A stretch of DNA of 64,000 nt from Longitalea arenae (GTDB lineage Bacteria > Bacteroidota > Bacteroidia > Chitinophagales > Chitinophagaceae), in contig NZ_JAFFJX010000004.1 in NCBI RefSeq assembly GCF_016924755.1, positions 62,001 through 126,000 of the forward strand, given 5' to 3'. Shown here piece by piece: positions 1 to 8,653 of the stretch (its first letter is position 1; every line of letters begins with the position of its first letter). Position numbers and translations under genes: made by a program. Under the pieces are notes generated by a model. The model saw only the letters and a list, made by a program, of their open reading frames with translations, made no database searches and was not told where the DNA came from.

Positions 1-1
1 T

Positions 2-29
2 CTGTTTAGTAAAACAGTTTTATTTTTTT
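2..29 (+). terminator. Rho-independent terminator of a gene upstream of the window
   Basis: CTGTTT (2-7) and AAACAG (12-17) form a 6-bp stem around the loop AGTA, followed by a T-rich tract to 29. It would end a plus-strand transcript that enters from outside the window. A second, weaker hairpin (GAGTA/TACTC, 197-210) followed by five T residues lies further on. Between 30 and 500 I see no gene, only A/T-rich sequence and the small inverted repeat CATGAT-A-ATCATG at 219-231. Confidence 0.55.
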
Positions 30-500
30 CCACATTAATGGTATCCGTTACTGTTAAATTGATTCTCAAAGCTGAACACATGTATGGCAACAATTCATCA
101 AAAAATAAATAAGTTCTTCTTAAGATATCACATTACATCATTGTTATAGGTTCGATAATCAGGACCTGTGCCTGATCGTCTGTTAATGTAATTATCGAGT
201 AATTTTACTCTTTTTCATCATGATAATCATGTATAGCTTTGACATTACAAACGATTTAGCGATATCAGTAAATGGGAGTGATTTTTGCCTTACCTTCTTC
301 GCAGCAATCACTTACCTGTAACAGTAATTAAGTTGTAGTTGCATCCCTTAGCACTGAGTGGGCACTGCCCGCTTCCCTGATACTGTTTAGTTATAGCCAT
401 TTCTTCCCCTTTGATTATCTGATGTTGACCCTGGTCACAAAAGGTTGCGGTTACCCGTTACCCTTACCGGTTACTCTCAGCACCGCTGCGAGCGGCTCTC

Positions 501-616
501 TATTGCCAATCGTTTATTGCCGATTGTCGATTGAGCATTGTCTATTGCCGATTGTCAATTATCGATGGTTGTCGATTGCCCATTGCCAATTGCCCATTGG
601 CCATTGACCATTCATG
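501..616. repeat. Degenerate heptad array, CCATTGN family
   Basis: Short words such as ATTGCCG, ATTGTCG, CCATTGC and CCATTGA follow one another with a period close to 7 bp. The array ends 40 bp before the GH16 start codon. The same word family recurs at 13527-13729, 20524-20551, 32028-32114 and 50810-50830. The open frames crossing it are products of the repeat, not genes. Confidence 0.75.
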
Positions 617-655
617 TTTCTCGATTCACTATTATAAAACACCAAATTGTTACAA

Positions 656-2107
656 ATGAAAAAGTTTCTACTAACATCCTTTTTACTGGGAGCGCTAACC
701 ACTCTCCAGAAAAATGCCCAGGCACAGAACTGGCAGCTTGTATGGCAAGACGAATTTACCACCAGCATTGGCGCCGACTGGGTCTTTGAGACCGGCAACG
801 GCAGCAGCGGCTGGGGAAATAATGAACTGGAATATTACCGCCGCGAAAATGCCGCCATCGAAAACGGTCAGCTCGTGATCACTGCAAAACGCGAGTCCTT
901 TGGCGGTTTTAATTACACGTCTGCCCGCATGAAAACTCAGGGCAAAAAGTCATGGAAATACGGCAAAATAGAAGCCCGTATTAAAATGCCGGCATTCTCA
1001 GGCATCTGGCCTGCGTTCTGGATGCTGGGCGATAATATTACCACCGTAGGCTGGCCCGACTGTGGTGAGATCGATATCATGGAGCACATCAATGCCGAAA
1101 ACAGAACTTACGGCACCCCACACTGGAGAGATCATAACAACAACTATGCTTCCTTCAGTGGCAATACCGCCTGCACAGTGACCGATTATCATATCTACAG
1201 CGTTGAGTGGGACGCCAATTATATCCGCTGGTTCCTCGATGGCGTTAAATTCCATGAAATGTATATTGGCGGCGGTGTGAACGGCACCAGTGAATTTCAC
1301 AACAACCATTTTATTTTATTGAATATGGCGGTGGGCGGCAACTGGCCCGGCTTTAATATCGACCCGAATGGCTTCCCTGCAAAAATGTATGTCGATTATG
1401 TACGCGTGTACCAGGATGCCGGTAGCAACCCGGGCACCGCCATAACGATCCAGGCTGAAAGCTATACGAGCATGTCAGGCGTTCAAACGGAAGCTACAAC
1501 CGATGCTGGCGGTGGCCAGAACGTAGGCTGGATAGATGCCAACGACTGGATGGCTTATGGTGCTGTTAATTTCCCTGCTACCGGCACTTATAAAATTGAA
1601 TACCGCGTAGCCAGCCTGAATGGCGGCGGCCGTCTGTCACTCGACCTGAACGCAGGTTCCATTGTATTGGGCCAGCTCGATGTGCCCGCCACCGGTGGCT
1701 GGCAGAACTGGACCACCATCTCTCACAATGTACAGGTAAACGCCGGCACTTATAACCCCGGGATCTTTGCCGTAGCCGGTGGCTGGAACCTGAACTGGAT
1801 CCGCATTACGCCGCTATCAACGGCAAGGGTTGCACAAAACGGAATGGTGAATGACCTTACCGATCATCCGGTGCAGGCTGGTAAAGGATTTACGATCTAC
1901 CCCAACCCGGTTAAACAACAACTGAACATCCTCAGCAAAGAATCACTGGCAGGCGGCCTCATCCGCATCTTCGATATCAATGGTAAACAGGTATTGACTG
2001 CAAGACCGGCCGGCAACCAGCTTGACGTGTCGAAATTATCTCCCGGCGTGTATACGCTTGTATTCACTAAAAACCACATAACAATCACCAAAGAGTTCGT
2101 GAAATAA
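656..2107 (+). CDS. Secreted GH16 beta-glucanase (laminarinase type) with CBM6 and T9SS sorting domain
   Basis: Predicted endo-beta-1,3(4)-glucanase acting outside the cell. A signal peptide covers about residues 1-23 and ends near AQAQ. The GH16 domain spans about 25-258 and carries the EIDIME catalytic motif, with E138 as nucleophile, D140, and E143 as acid/base. A CBM6-type carbohydrate-binding module follows (about 263-392), then a T9SS type A sorting domain (about 405-483) with YPNP and GVYTL signatures. I chose the ATG at 656 over the in-frame TTG at 647 because it begins the signal peptide directly. The chitinase gene starts 26 bp downstream, so the two are probably co-transcribed. Its CBM6 and sorting domain closely match those of the chitinase. 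Confidence 0.93.
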   Translation: MKKFLLTSFLLGALTTLQKNAQAQNWQLVWQDEFTTSIGADWVFETGNGSSGWGNNELEYYRRENAAIENGQLVITAKRESFGGFNYTSARMKTQGKKSWKYGKIEARIKMPAFSGIWPAFWMLGDNITTVGWPDCGEIDIMEHINAENRTYGTPHWRDHNNNYASFSGNTACTVTDYHIYSVEWDANYIRWFLDGVKFHEMYIGGGVNGTSEFHNNHFILLNMAVGGNWPGFNIDPNGFPAKMYVDYVRVYQDAGSNPGTAITIQAESYTSMSGVQTEATTDAGGGQNVGWIDANDWMAYGAVNFPATGTYKIEYRVASLNGGGRLSLDLNAGSIVLGQLDVPATGGWQNWTTISHNVQVNAGTYNPGIFAVAGGWNLNWIRITPLSTARVAQNGMVNDLTDHPVQAGKGFTIYPNPVKQQLNILSKESLAGGLIRIFDINGKQVLTARPAGNQLDVSKLSPGVYTLVFTKNHITITKEFVK

Positions 2108-2133
2108 AATCCCAACTTTTAAAATCTGAAATC

Positions 2134-3735
2134 ATGACGAGAAATCTACCGGGAAGGATCTTCCTGCTTGTGCTTCTATTTGCCGCTGTGCAACGCGTTA
2201 CAGCGCAGTTCAAAGTGATCGGTTACATGCCTTCGTGGGCGGGCGATGTAAATACCGTACAATACAATAAGCTTACCCACATCAACTATGCATTTATACT
2301 ACCAACCGCTACCGGCGGATTGCAGGGACTGGACAATCCCGGCAAACTGCAGGCGCTGGTTTCAAGAGCCCATGCCAATAACGTAAAGGTTATGATCTCT
2401 GTAGGTGGCTGGAACGACGGTAATGACAGCGGCTTCGAGCAATTTGCCGCCAATGCTACTTACCGCACCAATTTCGTGAACAACATGATCAACCTGGTTA
2501 ACCAGTATAACCTCGATGGCGTTGATATCGACTGGGAATATCCCGATGCCGGCGCTTCCGCCAACAATTATCTTGCGCTGATGACCCAGCTCTCCACTGA
2601 AATGCACAACCGCGGCAAACTGTTGACGGCGGCGGTGGTAGGCGTGAACGGCGGCAGCATTCTGAACGGCGTGTTCAATGTGGTTGACTTCCTGAACCTG
2701 ATGGCTTATGATGCCAACAACGGCGATCATTCCAATTTCAGCTATGCGCAACAGTCAATGAACTATTGGCGGGGCCGTGGTTTGCCTAAAGAAAAATGTG
2801 TATTGGGTGTTCCCTTCTATGGCCGGCCGAGTTGGGAAACTTATGCACAGCTGGTGAACCGGGGCGCTAACCCATATGCCGATGTTTTCAATGGTGTATA
2901 CTATAATGGTATCACTACCATCAAAAACAAAACGAACCTGGCATTTGATCAGGGCAATGGTGTAATGATCTGGGAACTGTCGGGCGACTTTAACGCCGGC
3001 AATCCTAATTCATTATTATCGGCTATTCATGAAGTTGTGCTGCAAAGAGGTGGCACAAATCCTCCCCCACCCGGCAGCATCCTGATCCAGGCTGAAAACT
3101 ATAACAGCATGGCGGGTGTGCAAATAGAAGCTACTACAGATGCAGGCGGCGGTTCCAACGTAGGCTGGATCGATGCTGCCGACTGGATGGCCTTCTACAA
3201 TATCACCTTCCCCGTCACCGGCACGTATAAAGTAGAATACCGTGTTGCCAGCCTCAATGGCGGCGGCCGTGTTTCCTGCGATCTGAACGCTGGTACCATT
3301 CAACTGGGCCAGGTAGATATTCCATCTACCGGTGGCTGGCAGAACTGGACAACCGTTTCGCATAACGTCACCATCAATGCCGGCACGTACAATTTCGGTG
3401 TGTATGCACAGGCAGGCGGCTGGAACCTGAACTGGGTTCGTATTACGCCAGTAACCACTGCAGCCCGCGCTGAAGTCGCAAACAACCAGAACGGCAATTC
3501 GACACAAACCGGTAAAGGATTCACCATTTACCCCAATCCTGTAAAACAACAGTTGAATATAAGTGGAGAATCTTTGTCTGGTGGAATTATCAACATTTTT
3601 GATATCAACGGTAAACAGGTATTATCGGGCCGCGCTGCTTCCAACAGGATCAATGTATCTTCGCTAGCGCCCGGCGTTTATACCCTGGTATTCTCAAAGA
3701 ATGGCAATAAGATCACCCGTCAGTTCATTAAGTAG
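2134..3735 (+). CDS. Secreted GH18 chitinase with CBM6 and T9SS sorting domain
   Basis: Predicted endo-acting chitinase or related beta-N-acetylglucosaminidase. After a signal peptide (to about residue 24) the GH18 barrel runs to about residue 305. It contains the family motif DGVDIDWE, with D128, D131, D133 and catalytic acid E135. SVGGW on strand 3 and the LMAYD strand are also present. A CBM6 module occupies about 315-445 and the T9SS sorting domain about 462-533. The linker is proline-rich (PPPP). The paired beta-glucanase gene upstream suggests joint attack on chitin-glucan walls such as those of fungi. Substrate range within GH18 cannot be settled from the motif alone. Confidence 0.93.
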   Translation: MTRNLPGRIFLLVLLFAAVQRVTAQFKVIGYMPSWAGDVNTVQYNKLTHINYAFILPTATGGLQGLDNPGKLQALVSRAHANNVKVMISVGGWNDGNDSGFEQFAANATYRTNFVNNMINLVNQYNLDGVDIDWEYPDAGASANNYLALMTQLSTEMHNRGKLLTAAVVGVNGGSILNGVFNVVDFLNLMAYDANNGDHSNFSYAQQSMNYWRGRGLPKEKCVLGVPFYGRPSWETYAQLVNRGANPYADVFNGVYYNGITTIKNKTNLAFDQGNGVMIWELSGDFNAGNPNSLLSAIHEVVLQRGGTNPPPPGSILIQAENYNSMAGVQIEATTDAGGGSNVGWIDAADWMAFYNITFPVTGTYKVEYRVASLNGGGRVSCDLNAGTIQLGQVDIPSTGGWQNWTTVSHNVTINAGTYNFGVYAQAGGWNLNWVRITPVTTAARAEVANNQNGNSTQTGKGFTIYPNPVKQQLNISGESLSGGIINIFDINGKQVLSGRAASNRINVSSLAPGVYTLVFSKNGNKITRQFIK

Positions 3736-3767
3736 GCAATTTATATAGCCCGCTGATTAATTAATAC

Positions 3768-3844
3768 ACCCTGTCAGCTTAAACCCCCGGCATACATATA
3801 CAAAAATATGTATGCAACCTGGAAAGGTTTTTGCCTGACAGGGT
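3768..3844. other. 77-nt nested inverted repeat in the gap before the metalloprotease
   Basis: Three collinear stems nest in one structure. ACCCTGTCAG (3768-3777) pairs with CTGACAGGGT (3835-3844), AAACC (3781-3785) with GGTTT (3826-3830), and GCATACATAT (3790-3799) with ATATGTATGC (3806-3815) around an ACAAAA loop. It lies 33 bp after the chitinase stop and 37 bp before the next start. No T-tract follows on either strand, so it is not a standard intrinsic terminator. A structured 5' UTR, an mRNA-end stabiliser or a small palindromic mobile repeat would all fit. Confidence 0.6.
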
Positions 3845-3881
3845 TTCGTTTTACACTTATTCGATACCTTAATTAACCAAC

Positions 3882-6494
3882 ATGAAAAAATTGAATCTGT
3901 ACCTGCTGGCAGGCCTCTGCGCTATAGGCTCCGTAACATACGGGCAGGACAAACGTTTTCCGATCGGCAATAGCTCGAATGTCTTGAACGACTATCGCAA
4001 CCAGTTACTCAAAACAAAACAACCGAATGGTAAAAGTCTTTTACAATTAAGAATTTCTTCCTCGCTCACCTTACCAGCAGCCATTAATTTTCGCCGGTCA
4101 ACGGGCACACAGTCAGAACAATTATCCGGCAGCATTGAAAATGTGCCTAACAGTTCCTTCTACCTGATGATCGATGGCAAGTCTGTGATTGGTCATATCC
4201 TCCTGCGGAATACCAAAAAAGCGTACACATATTTTTCAGATGAGAAGGGTGCTGTATTTGTAGAAGAAACCGATATCGATAAGGTAGTTTGTATCGATTA
4301 TAACAAAGCGGCTACAACGGCCGGCGACGAGGCAGGCATTAATGAACCGGCAGCCAATGCAGTGGCTGCGGTTACCGACCTGCAAAGTTATCCCGGCGGC
4401 AATGGTTGTGTGTTGCTCGATTTCGACGGGCAATATGTTTCCGGTACTGGCTGGAACAACGGGAATCCTATCAATGCAGCCCCGGCTAACCTCTCAGATG
4501 CTGACAAGGAAAATGTATGGCGATTGATCAGCGAGGATTTTCGTCCTTTTCATTTGAATGTGACTACCAGTGAGGCCGTTTTTAATACGTATCCAAAAAC
4601 GAAAAGAATGCGTTGCATTTTTACACCTACCAATACAGCTGCCCCGGGAGCCGGCGGGGTAGCTTATCTGGGTTCGTTCAGATGGAATGACGAAACACCC
4701 TGCTGGGTCTTCAACAGTGGCGCCAGAGCGGCGGGTGAAGCCGGTTCCCATGAAGTGGGCCACACCTTTGGCCTTGCGCACGATGGCAGAACGAGCCCCG
4801 ATGAAGACTATTACCAGGGCCAGGGCAACTGGGCGCCCATCATGGGTGTTGGTTATTATAAATCGCTGGTGCAATGGAGTAAGGGCGAATATGCAAACCC
4901 CAGCACTACGCAGGATGATCTGGCCATGATCGCCGGCGCCACTTATGGAGTTGGCTACCGGGCCGATGATTATGGCAACTCGGTGTCAGCAGCTACTGCA
5001 CTTACCATCAATGCCTCGGGTACAGTGAACAATTCCGGTGTTATTGAACGTACCGGCGATGTGGATATGTTCTCCTTCAATACGGCCGGCGGTAATGTGA
5101 ACCTTAGCTTCAATGCCAATACCTGGTATCCCGGCCTGGACATTCTCGCCACTTTATACGATATGAACGGAACCGCGATTACCAGTTCCAACCCCACTAC
5201 CCTCAATGCCAGCATCAGCACTACGCTGGCCGCAGGCACCTATTACGTCTCGGTTACGGGTACGGGTTCCGGCAATCCCGCCACTACCGGTTATTCCAAT
5301 TACGGCTCGCTGGGCGCGTATACCATAACGGGCACGGTGGCCGGCGGTTCTACCCCAAGCGGCATTGCCATCTTCTATAAAGATTGCAACTACACCGGTA
5401 CATTTGCCATCGGTTTAAATGAAGGCGGTTATACGACCGCGCAACTCACAGCACGCGGCATTACCAATAAAGACATCTCCTCCATTAAAATATCACCCGG
5501 TTTTGAAGTGGTGCTGTATAAGAACGACAATTTCACCGGCGCCTTTGCAGGTTATACAGGAGATGTGTCCTGCCTGGTAAGCAGCGGCTGGAATGATTCC
5601 GCGGCATCGCTGCGCATCCGCTCGGTGACCAATACCCTGCCAACGGTAAACATCACTTCACCGGCCAGTGGCAACACCTATACCGCGCCCGCCACTATTA
5701 CCATCAATGCCAGCGCTTCGGATGGTGATGGCGCCATCAGCAAAGTGGAATTCTTCAATGGCAATACGAAACTGGGGGAAGATGCTACCAGTCCATATTC
5801 ATTTACCTGGTCGAATGCATCTGGCGGCACCTATACCATCAGGGCGGTGGCAACAGACGATCGCGGCGGACAAGCCACTGCACAGGTGAATTTTATCATC
5901 AACAACCCACCCGGTGCTATCGTGTATAAACATTGCAACTACGGCGGCTATGCCATTAACCTGCCGGTGGGTACCTACACGGTGAACCAGTTAATGGCTC
6001 TTGGCGCTATCAACGATGATGTTTCTTCCTTAAAGGTGAACAGCGGTTATGAAGTGATCCTGTACAGAGATAACAATTTCGCCGGTCCGGCCTATTTGTT
6101 CAGAAGCAATACCACCTGCCTGGTAAACGTAGGACTTTCCGGAGGCACTGCGGTGAACCTGAACGACTGGACCAGCTCCGTGGTGGTTCGCCAGGCGGCG
6201 GCTGCCCGTACCATGGCCCCCGGCGTGGAAGAGGGCGCGATTCCATTTACGGAGTTTACAGCTTCGCTGCAGATCCTGCCTAACCCGGTTCACGATGAAA
6301 TGGTTATCCGGTATGGCAATATGGGTGAATCTTTCGATCTGAAGATCCTTGACGTAAATGGCGCTATTGTCTACAGTGCCCCGCGCATCATGAGCGGCCA
6401 GCACATCAATATCACCAGTTTACGCACGGGCGTTTATTTCATTAAAATAAATACCGGCAAAGAAACGATAACGAAGAAACTGATCAAGCGCTAA
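3882..6494 (+). CDS. Secreted metzincin-type zinc metalloprotease with beta/gamma-crystallin-like modules
   Basis: A signal peptide (about residues 1-21) precedes a pro-region. The zinc-binding motif HEVGHTFGLAH supplies ligands H290, H294 and H300, with E291 as catalytic base. A downstream APIMG segment is a plausible Met-turn. Next come a pre-peptidase C-terminal (PPC)-like beta domain (about 380-485) and a first beta/gamma-crystallin-like domain (about 495-575). A bacterial Ig-like domain (about 585-675), a second crystallin-like domain (about 685-770) and a T9SS sorting domain (about 795-870) complete the protein. Crystallin-type domains often bind calcium. The gene follows two wall hydrolases, so a role in degrading glycoprotein or prey wall is reasonable inference. 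Confidence 0.88.
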   Translation: MKKLNLYLLAGLCAIGSVTYGQDKRFPIGNSSNVLNDYRNQLLKTKQPNGKSLLQLRISSSLTLPAAINFRRSTGTQSEQLSGSIENVPNSSFYLMIDGKSVIGHILLRNTKKAYTYFSDEKGAVFVEETDIDKVVCIDYNKAATTAGDEAGINEPAANAVAAVTDLQSYPGGNGCVLLDFDGQYVSGTGWNNGNPINAAPANLSDADKENVWRLISEDFRPFHLNVTTSEAVFNTYPKTKRMRCIFTPTNTAAPGAGGVAYLGSFRWNDETPCWVFNSGARAAGEAGSHEVGHTFGLAHDGRTSPDEDYYQGQGNWAPIMGVGYYKSLVQWSKGEYANPSTTQDDLAMIAGATYGVGYRADDYGNSVSAATALTINASGTVNNSGVIERTGDVDMFSFNTAGGNVNLSFNANTWYPGLDILATLYDMNGTAITSSNPTTLNASISTTLAAGTYYVSVTGTGSGNPATTGYSNYGSLGAYTITGTVAGGSTPSGIAIFYKDCNYTGTFAIGLNEGGYTTAQLTARGITNKDISSIKISPGFEVVLYKNDNFTGAFAGYTGDVSCLVSSGWNDSAASLRIRSVTNTLPTVNITSPASGNTYTAPATITINASASDGDGAISKVEFFNGNTKLGEDATSPYSFTWSNASGGTYTIRAVATDDRGGQATAQVNFIINNPPGAIVYKHCNYGGYAINLPVGTYTVNQLMALGAINDDVSSLKVNSGYEVILYRDNNFAGPAYLFRSNTTCLVNVGLSGGTAVNLNDWTSSVVVRQAAAARTMAPGVEEGAIPFTEFTASLQILPNPVHDEMVIRYGNMGESFDLKILDVNGAIVYSAPRIMSGQHINITSLRTGVYFIKINTGKETITKKLIKR

Positions 6495-6522
6495 CCAGGG
6501 CGCGGTTTTCAGTGCGCTATTC

Positions 6523-6555
6523 AGGAGTGCCACACCTTAAAAGTGTGGCACTCCT
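6523..6555. other. 13-bp perfect hairpin after the metalloprotease gene
   Basis: AGGAGTGCCACAC (6523-6535) and GTGTGGCACTCCT (6543-6555) enclose CTTAAAA, 28 bp after the stop codon. No U-run follows. The core TGCCAC...TTAAAA...GTGGCA resembles the hairpin at 48626-48662, so both may belong to one REP-like or 3'-end-stabilising family. It could still end transcription by a U-tract-independent route. Confidence 0.6.
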
Positions 6556-6627
6556 ATTAACCAAAAACTTACAAACCATTACAATATACGCCGCTGTTAA
6601 CCGTCTAATCATGAAAAACACGGCATT

Positions 6628-6744
6628 ATGCATTCCATAGCTTTTCCCATAGTCACCGGCATTCTCCTGGTCGGCCTTGCATTATCTTTTTTCTTAAATA
6701 ACAAGAGGAATAAAAACGACAGCGATCTGAATATTTACTCCTGA
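6628..6744 (+). CDS. Possible 38-residue single-span membrane protein
   Basis: An ATG at 6628 opens a 38-codon frame. It contains one hydrophobic stretch (about residues 4-21, FPIVTGILLVGLALSFF), then a basic and polar tail (NNKRNKND). This is the usual pattern of a small inner-membrane protein with its C-terminus in the cytoplasm. I recognise no family and see no clear ribosome-binding site. It stands alone after the protease hairpin. The downstream gap (6745-6961) shows nothing further. Confidence 0.35.
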   Translation: MHSIAFPIVTGILLVGLALSFFLNNKRNKNDSDLNIYS

Positions 6745-6961
6745 AGTTAACTTGTCAGTTTTCAACTATTTTTAGTAACTTAGAAAGAACATCTCCCTCC
6801 CCAGGAAAGCTGCACTGCTGTTAAATAACCACCATAGAAAGACTTGTACGCTTTTTACGTTTTCTGTTTCCCATCCCAATGAATGAGCTGCCCCGGCTGA
6901 TGGTGGAAAATTACTGCTGTTTCAAAACGAACTACCATTTCTTCATTATAAACGTGTACTT

Positions 6962-7282
6962 ATGAACTTAATCATGCACAAACAGCGCCGGCTTGTTTTA
7001 ATTGTAGCGGTCGTTGGTATCGTAGTGGCGGCATTTGGAACAGTATCTTCAGGCAATGGCCTCTGGCTCTCGCTGATAGTTCCCCTTGCATTGATCCTCT
7101 TTGCGTTGCTCGTGAAAACACCAGGCAGCAACCGGTCAGGCAGCCAGGCCATCAACCAGCCGGTAAAGCCAACCATCAACAAGCTGGAAGAAATGATAAA
7201 ACTGATAGACCTAAGAGATGAGGGAAAGATCTCTGATGAAGAGTACCAGGAAAAAAGGGCGAACCTGATCTATTATTCTTAA
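6962..7282 (+). CDS. Small membrane protein with C-terminal SHOCT domain
   Basis: A 106-residue protein with two predicted membrane segments (about residues 11-28 and 34-51). A linker follows, then a C-terminal SHOCT-like segment (about 70-104) with the pattern KLIDLRDEGKISDEEYQEKRANLI. SHOCT domains are short oligomerisation helices common in bacterial membrane proteins, and the specific role here is unknown. An in-frame ATG at 6974 is an alternative start. The gene is monocistronic and convergent with the regulator on the minus strand. Confidence 0.7.
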   Translation: MNLIMHKQRRLVLIVAVVGIVVAAFGTVSSGNGLWLSLIVPLALILFALLVKTPGSNRSGSQAINQPVKPTINKLEEMIKLIDLRDEGKISDEEYQEKRANLIYYS

Positions 7283-7453
7283 ATCAAGACCTTTTAGAGC
7301 CTGTCTGCGTTTGGTGGATGCACCACCTGAGCTTGTCTAATTAACATGACCATGCGCTGTCGGACAGGATTTCGATTGCACCTGAAGAGCCAGTCTGGCC
7401 TGATTCAACTTTCTAATAATGCAAGACGGATGGATGAAGCTTACAGGTGCTTT

Positions 7454-8002
7454 TTACTTCTTGCTCATGGAAGGATCCGGATTTCCCAAAAGCGCCACAA
7501 GGTCTTTCGCCGGGGTCTTTTGAATGAAGTCCCGGTGATTGAACAAATGCTCGTAACGGCCTTTGGCGGAAATGGTTTGTACTGACAGTACGATCTGCGT
7601 AAGCCGGAGGAATGCATGTTCCCAGGTTTTACGCACCAGCTCACCCCAGGCGGGATATTGTCCCAACAGCAGATTCATATTACTTCTGGATATATATAAT
7701 ATAGAGCAGTTCTCAATGGCCTGGATATTGAATTTGGCCTGGCATTCATAAGTATAACTTTCAAGATCAGTAAAGAAATTCCCTTCAAAAGCAAACCAAT
7801 TGGTGACCACCAGGTTATCAACCATCGTATACACCCGTAGCGAGCCGGTTTCAACAAAGTAATAATTTTCACAATACTGCCCCGCTTTGATCAGATGGCT
7901 CTCTTTTTCGAGGGTCATTGGCTGAAATAACTGCACCATATGCGTCAACTCATTCTCCGAAACGGAAATGCTGCGTTTAATATGATCTTTCAGCGTTTTC
8001 AT
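7454..8002 (-). CDS. Crp/Fnr-family transcription regulator with a reduced C-terminal HTH
   Basis: A 182-residue protein whose N-terminal two thirds match the cyclic-nucleotide-binding beta-roll typical of Bacteroidota Crp/Fnr proteins (about residues 12-125: LIKAGQ, YFVETGSLRVY, FFTDLESY). The C-terminus usually holds a helix-turn-helix of the type LG(V/I)TPETLSRIRKK. Here it reads LVALLGNPDPSMSKK and stops, so the recognition helix is poorly conserved or shortened. I chose the ATG at 8002 because it matches the usual family N-terminus. A further ATG at 8047 would add 15 unrelated residues. The ligand cannot be predicted. Confidence 0.75.
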   Translation of the reverse strand: MKTLKDHIKRSISVSENELTHMVQLFQPMTLEKESHLIKAGQYCENYYFVETGSLRVYTMVDNLVVTNWFAFEGNFFTDLESYTYECQAKFNIQAIENCSILYISRSNMNLLLGQYPAWGELVRKTWEHAFLRLTQIVLSVQTISAKGRYEHLFNHRDFIQKTPAKDLVALLGNPDPSMSKK

Positions 8003-8073
8003 GCAATATATTATAGACGCGGATGGTACAACAGGCGGGATATGCACATTTCAACAGGACCATAACCGGTATC

Positions 8074-8104
8074 CAAAGGTATGATTTATAATAGCTGGTT
8101 CACA
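8074..8104 (-). promoter_or_regulatory. Candidate Bacteroidota promoter for the Crp/Fnr gene
   Basis: Read on the minus strand, TACCTTTG (8081-8074) fits the Bacteroidota -7 consensus TAnnTTTG. A weak -33 match (TGTG for TTTG, 8104-8101) lies 19 bp upstream. The start codon would be about 65 nt downstream of initiation. On the plus strand TATGTTTG at 8177-8184 also matches the -7 box but has no clear -33 partner. Confidence 0.3.
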
Positions 8105-8261
8105 TAAGTGGAAATACTATTTCGGAATTAATAATTTGTTTTCCCTGATTCGTAAGCCCGTTATGGTTTTTACGCATATGTTTGTACCTACGCAAACATT
8201 ACAAAGTCCAGCGGAACCCCAGGTAGATCCCGGGGCTTCCGCCTGGCACAAGCGCTGAACA

Positions 8262-8478
8262 GCTAGTGGTCAGTGGTAAATGGCTAGCAGGATATTTATC
8301 ACGCACGACCACCCGCTTCCCTCCGTTTATTCTTCCCTGTTTCCCCACTCCTACCCGCCACTCGTTTTGTTTTCACCACTCACCACTTACCACTCGCTTT
8401 CCTGTATTCCCCTACTCGCCACTTGCTACTTACTACTTGCTTTCCCTACTCGTCACTCGCCACTTACCACGCGCCTTT
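8262..8478. repeat. Degenerate CACTCGCCACTTACC-type array in the gap before susC
   Basis: The left part carries AGTGGTCAGTGG on the plus strand. The right part carries many copies of CCACTC, CCACTT and TACCACTC, roughly the reverse complement. Open frames crossing the segment are low-complexity translations of the repeat. The rest of the 8003-8653 gap holds A/T-rich sequence and no gene I can support. Confidence 0.6.
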
Positions 8479-8653
8479 TACAACCAAAATTTAATCTACG
8501 GTTCACATTTTAGTAACATCGAAAGTTTCCCTTTGCACCGCTTTTCAAAAAAAATAAACCATCTTTTCCTATCACTAACGGAGCTGGCCGCTTTTAAAAT
8601 TAAATTTATAGAGGGTTCCCTGGTTAACATCTCATTACACCAAACATTTTATT

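Noticed and set aside
422-789. Open frames rich in LPIAHCQ-type repeats upstream of the GH16 gene
   Set aside because: Same heptad artefact; the frames overlap the start of the GH16 gene and have no independent support.
7346-7585. 79-codon plus-strand frame
   Set aside because: It is mostly antisense to the 3' end of the Crp/Fnr gene and shows no protein-like feature.
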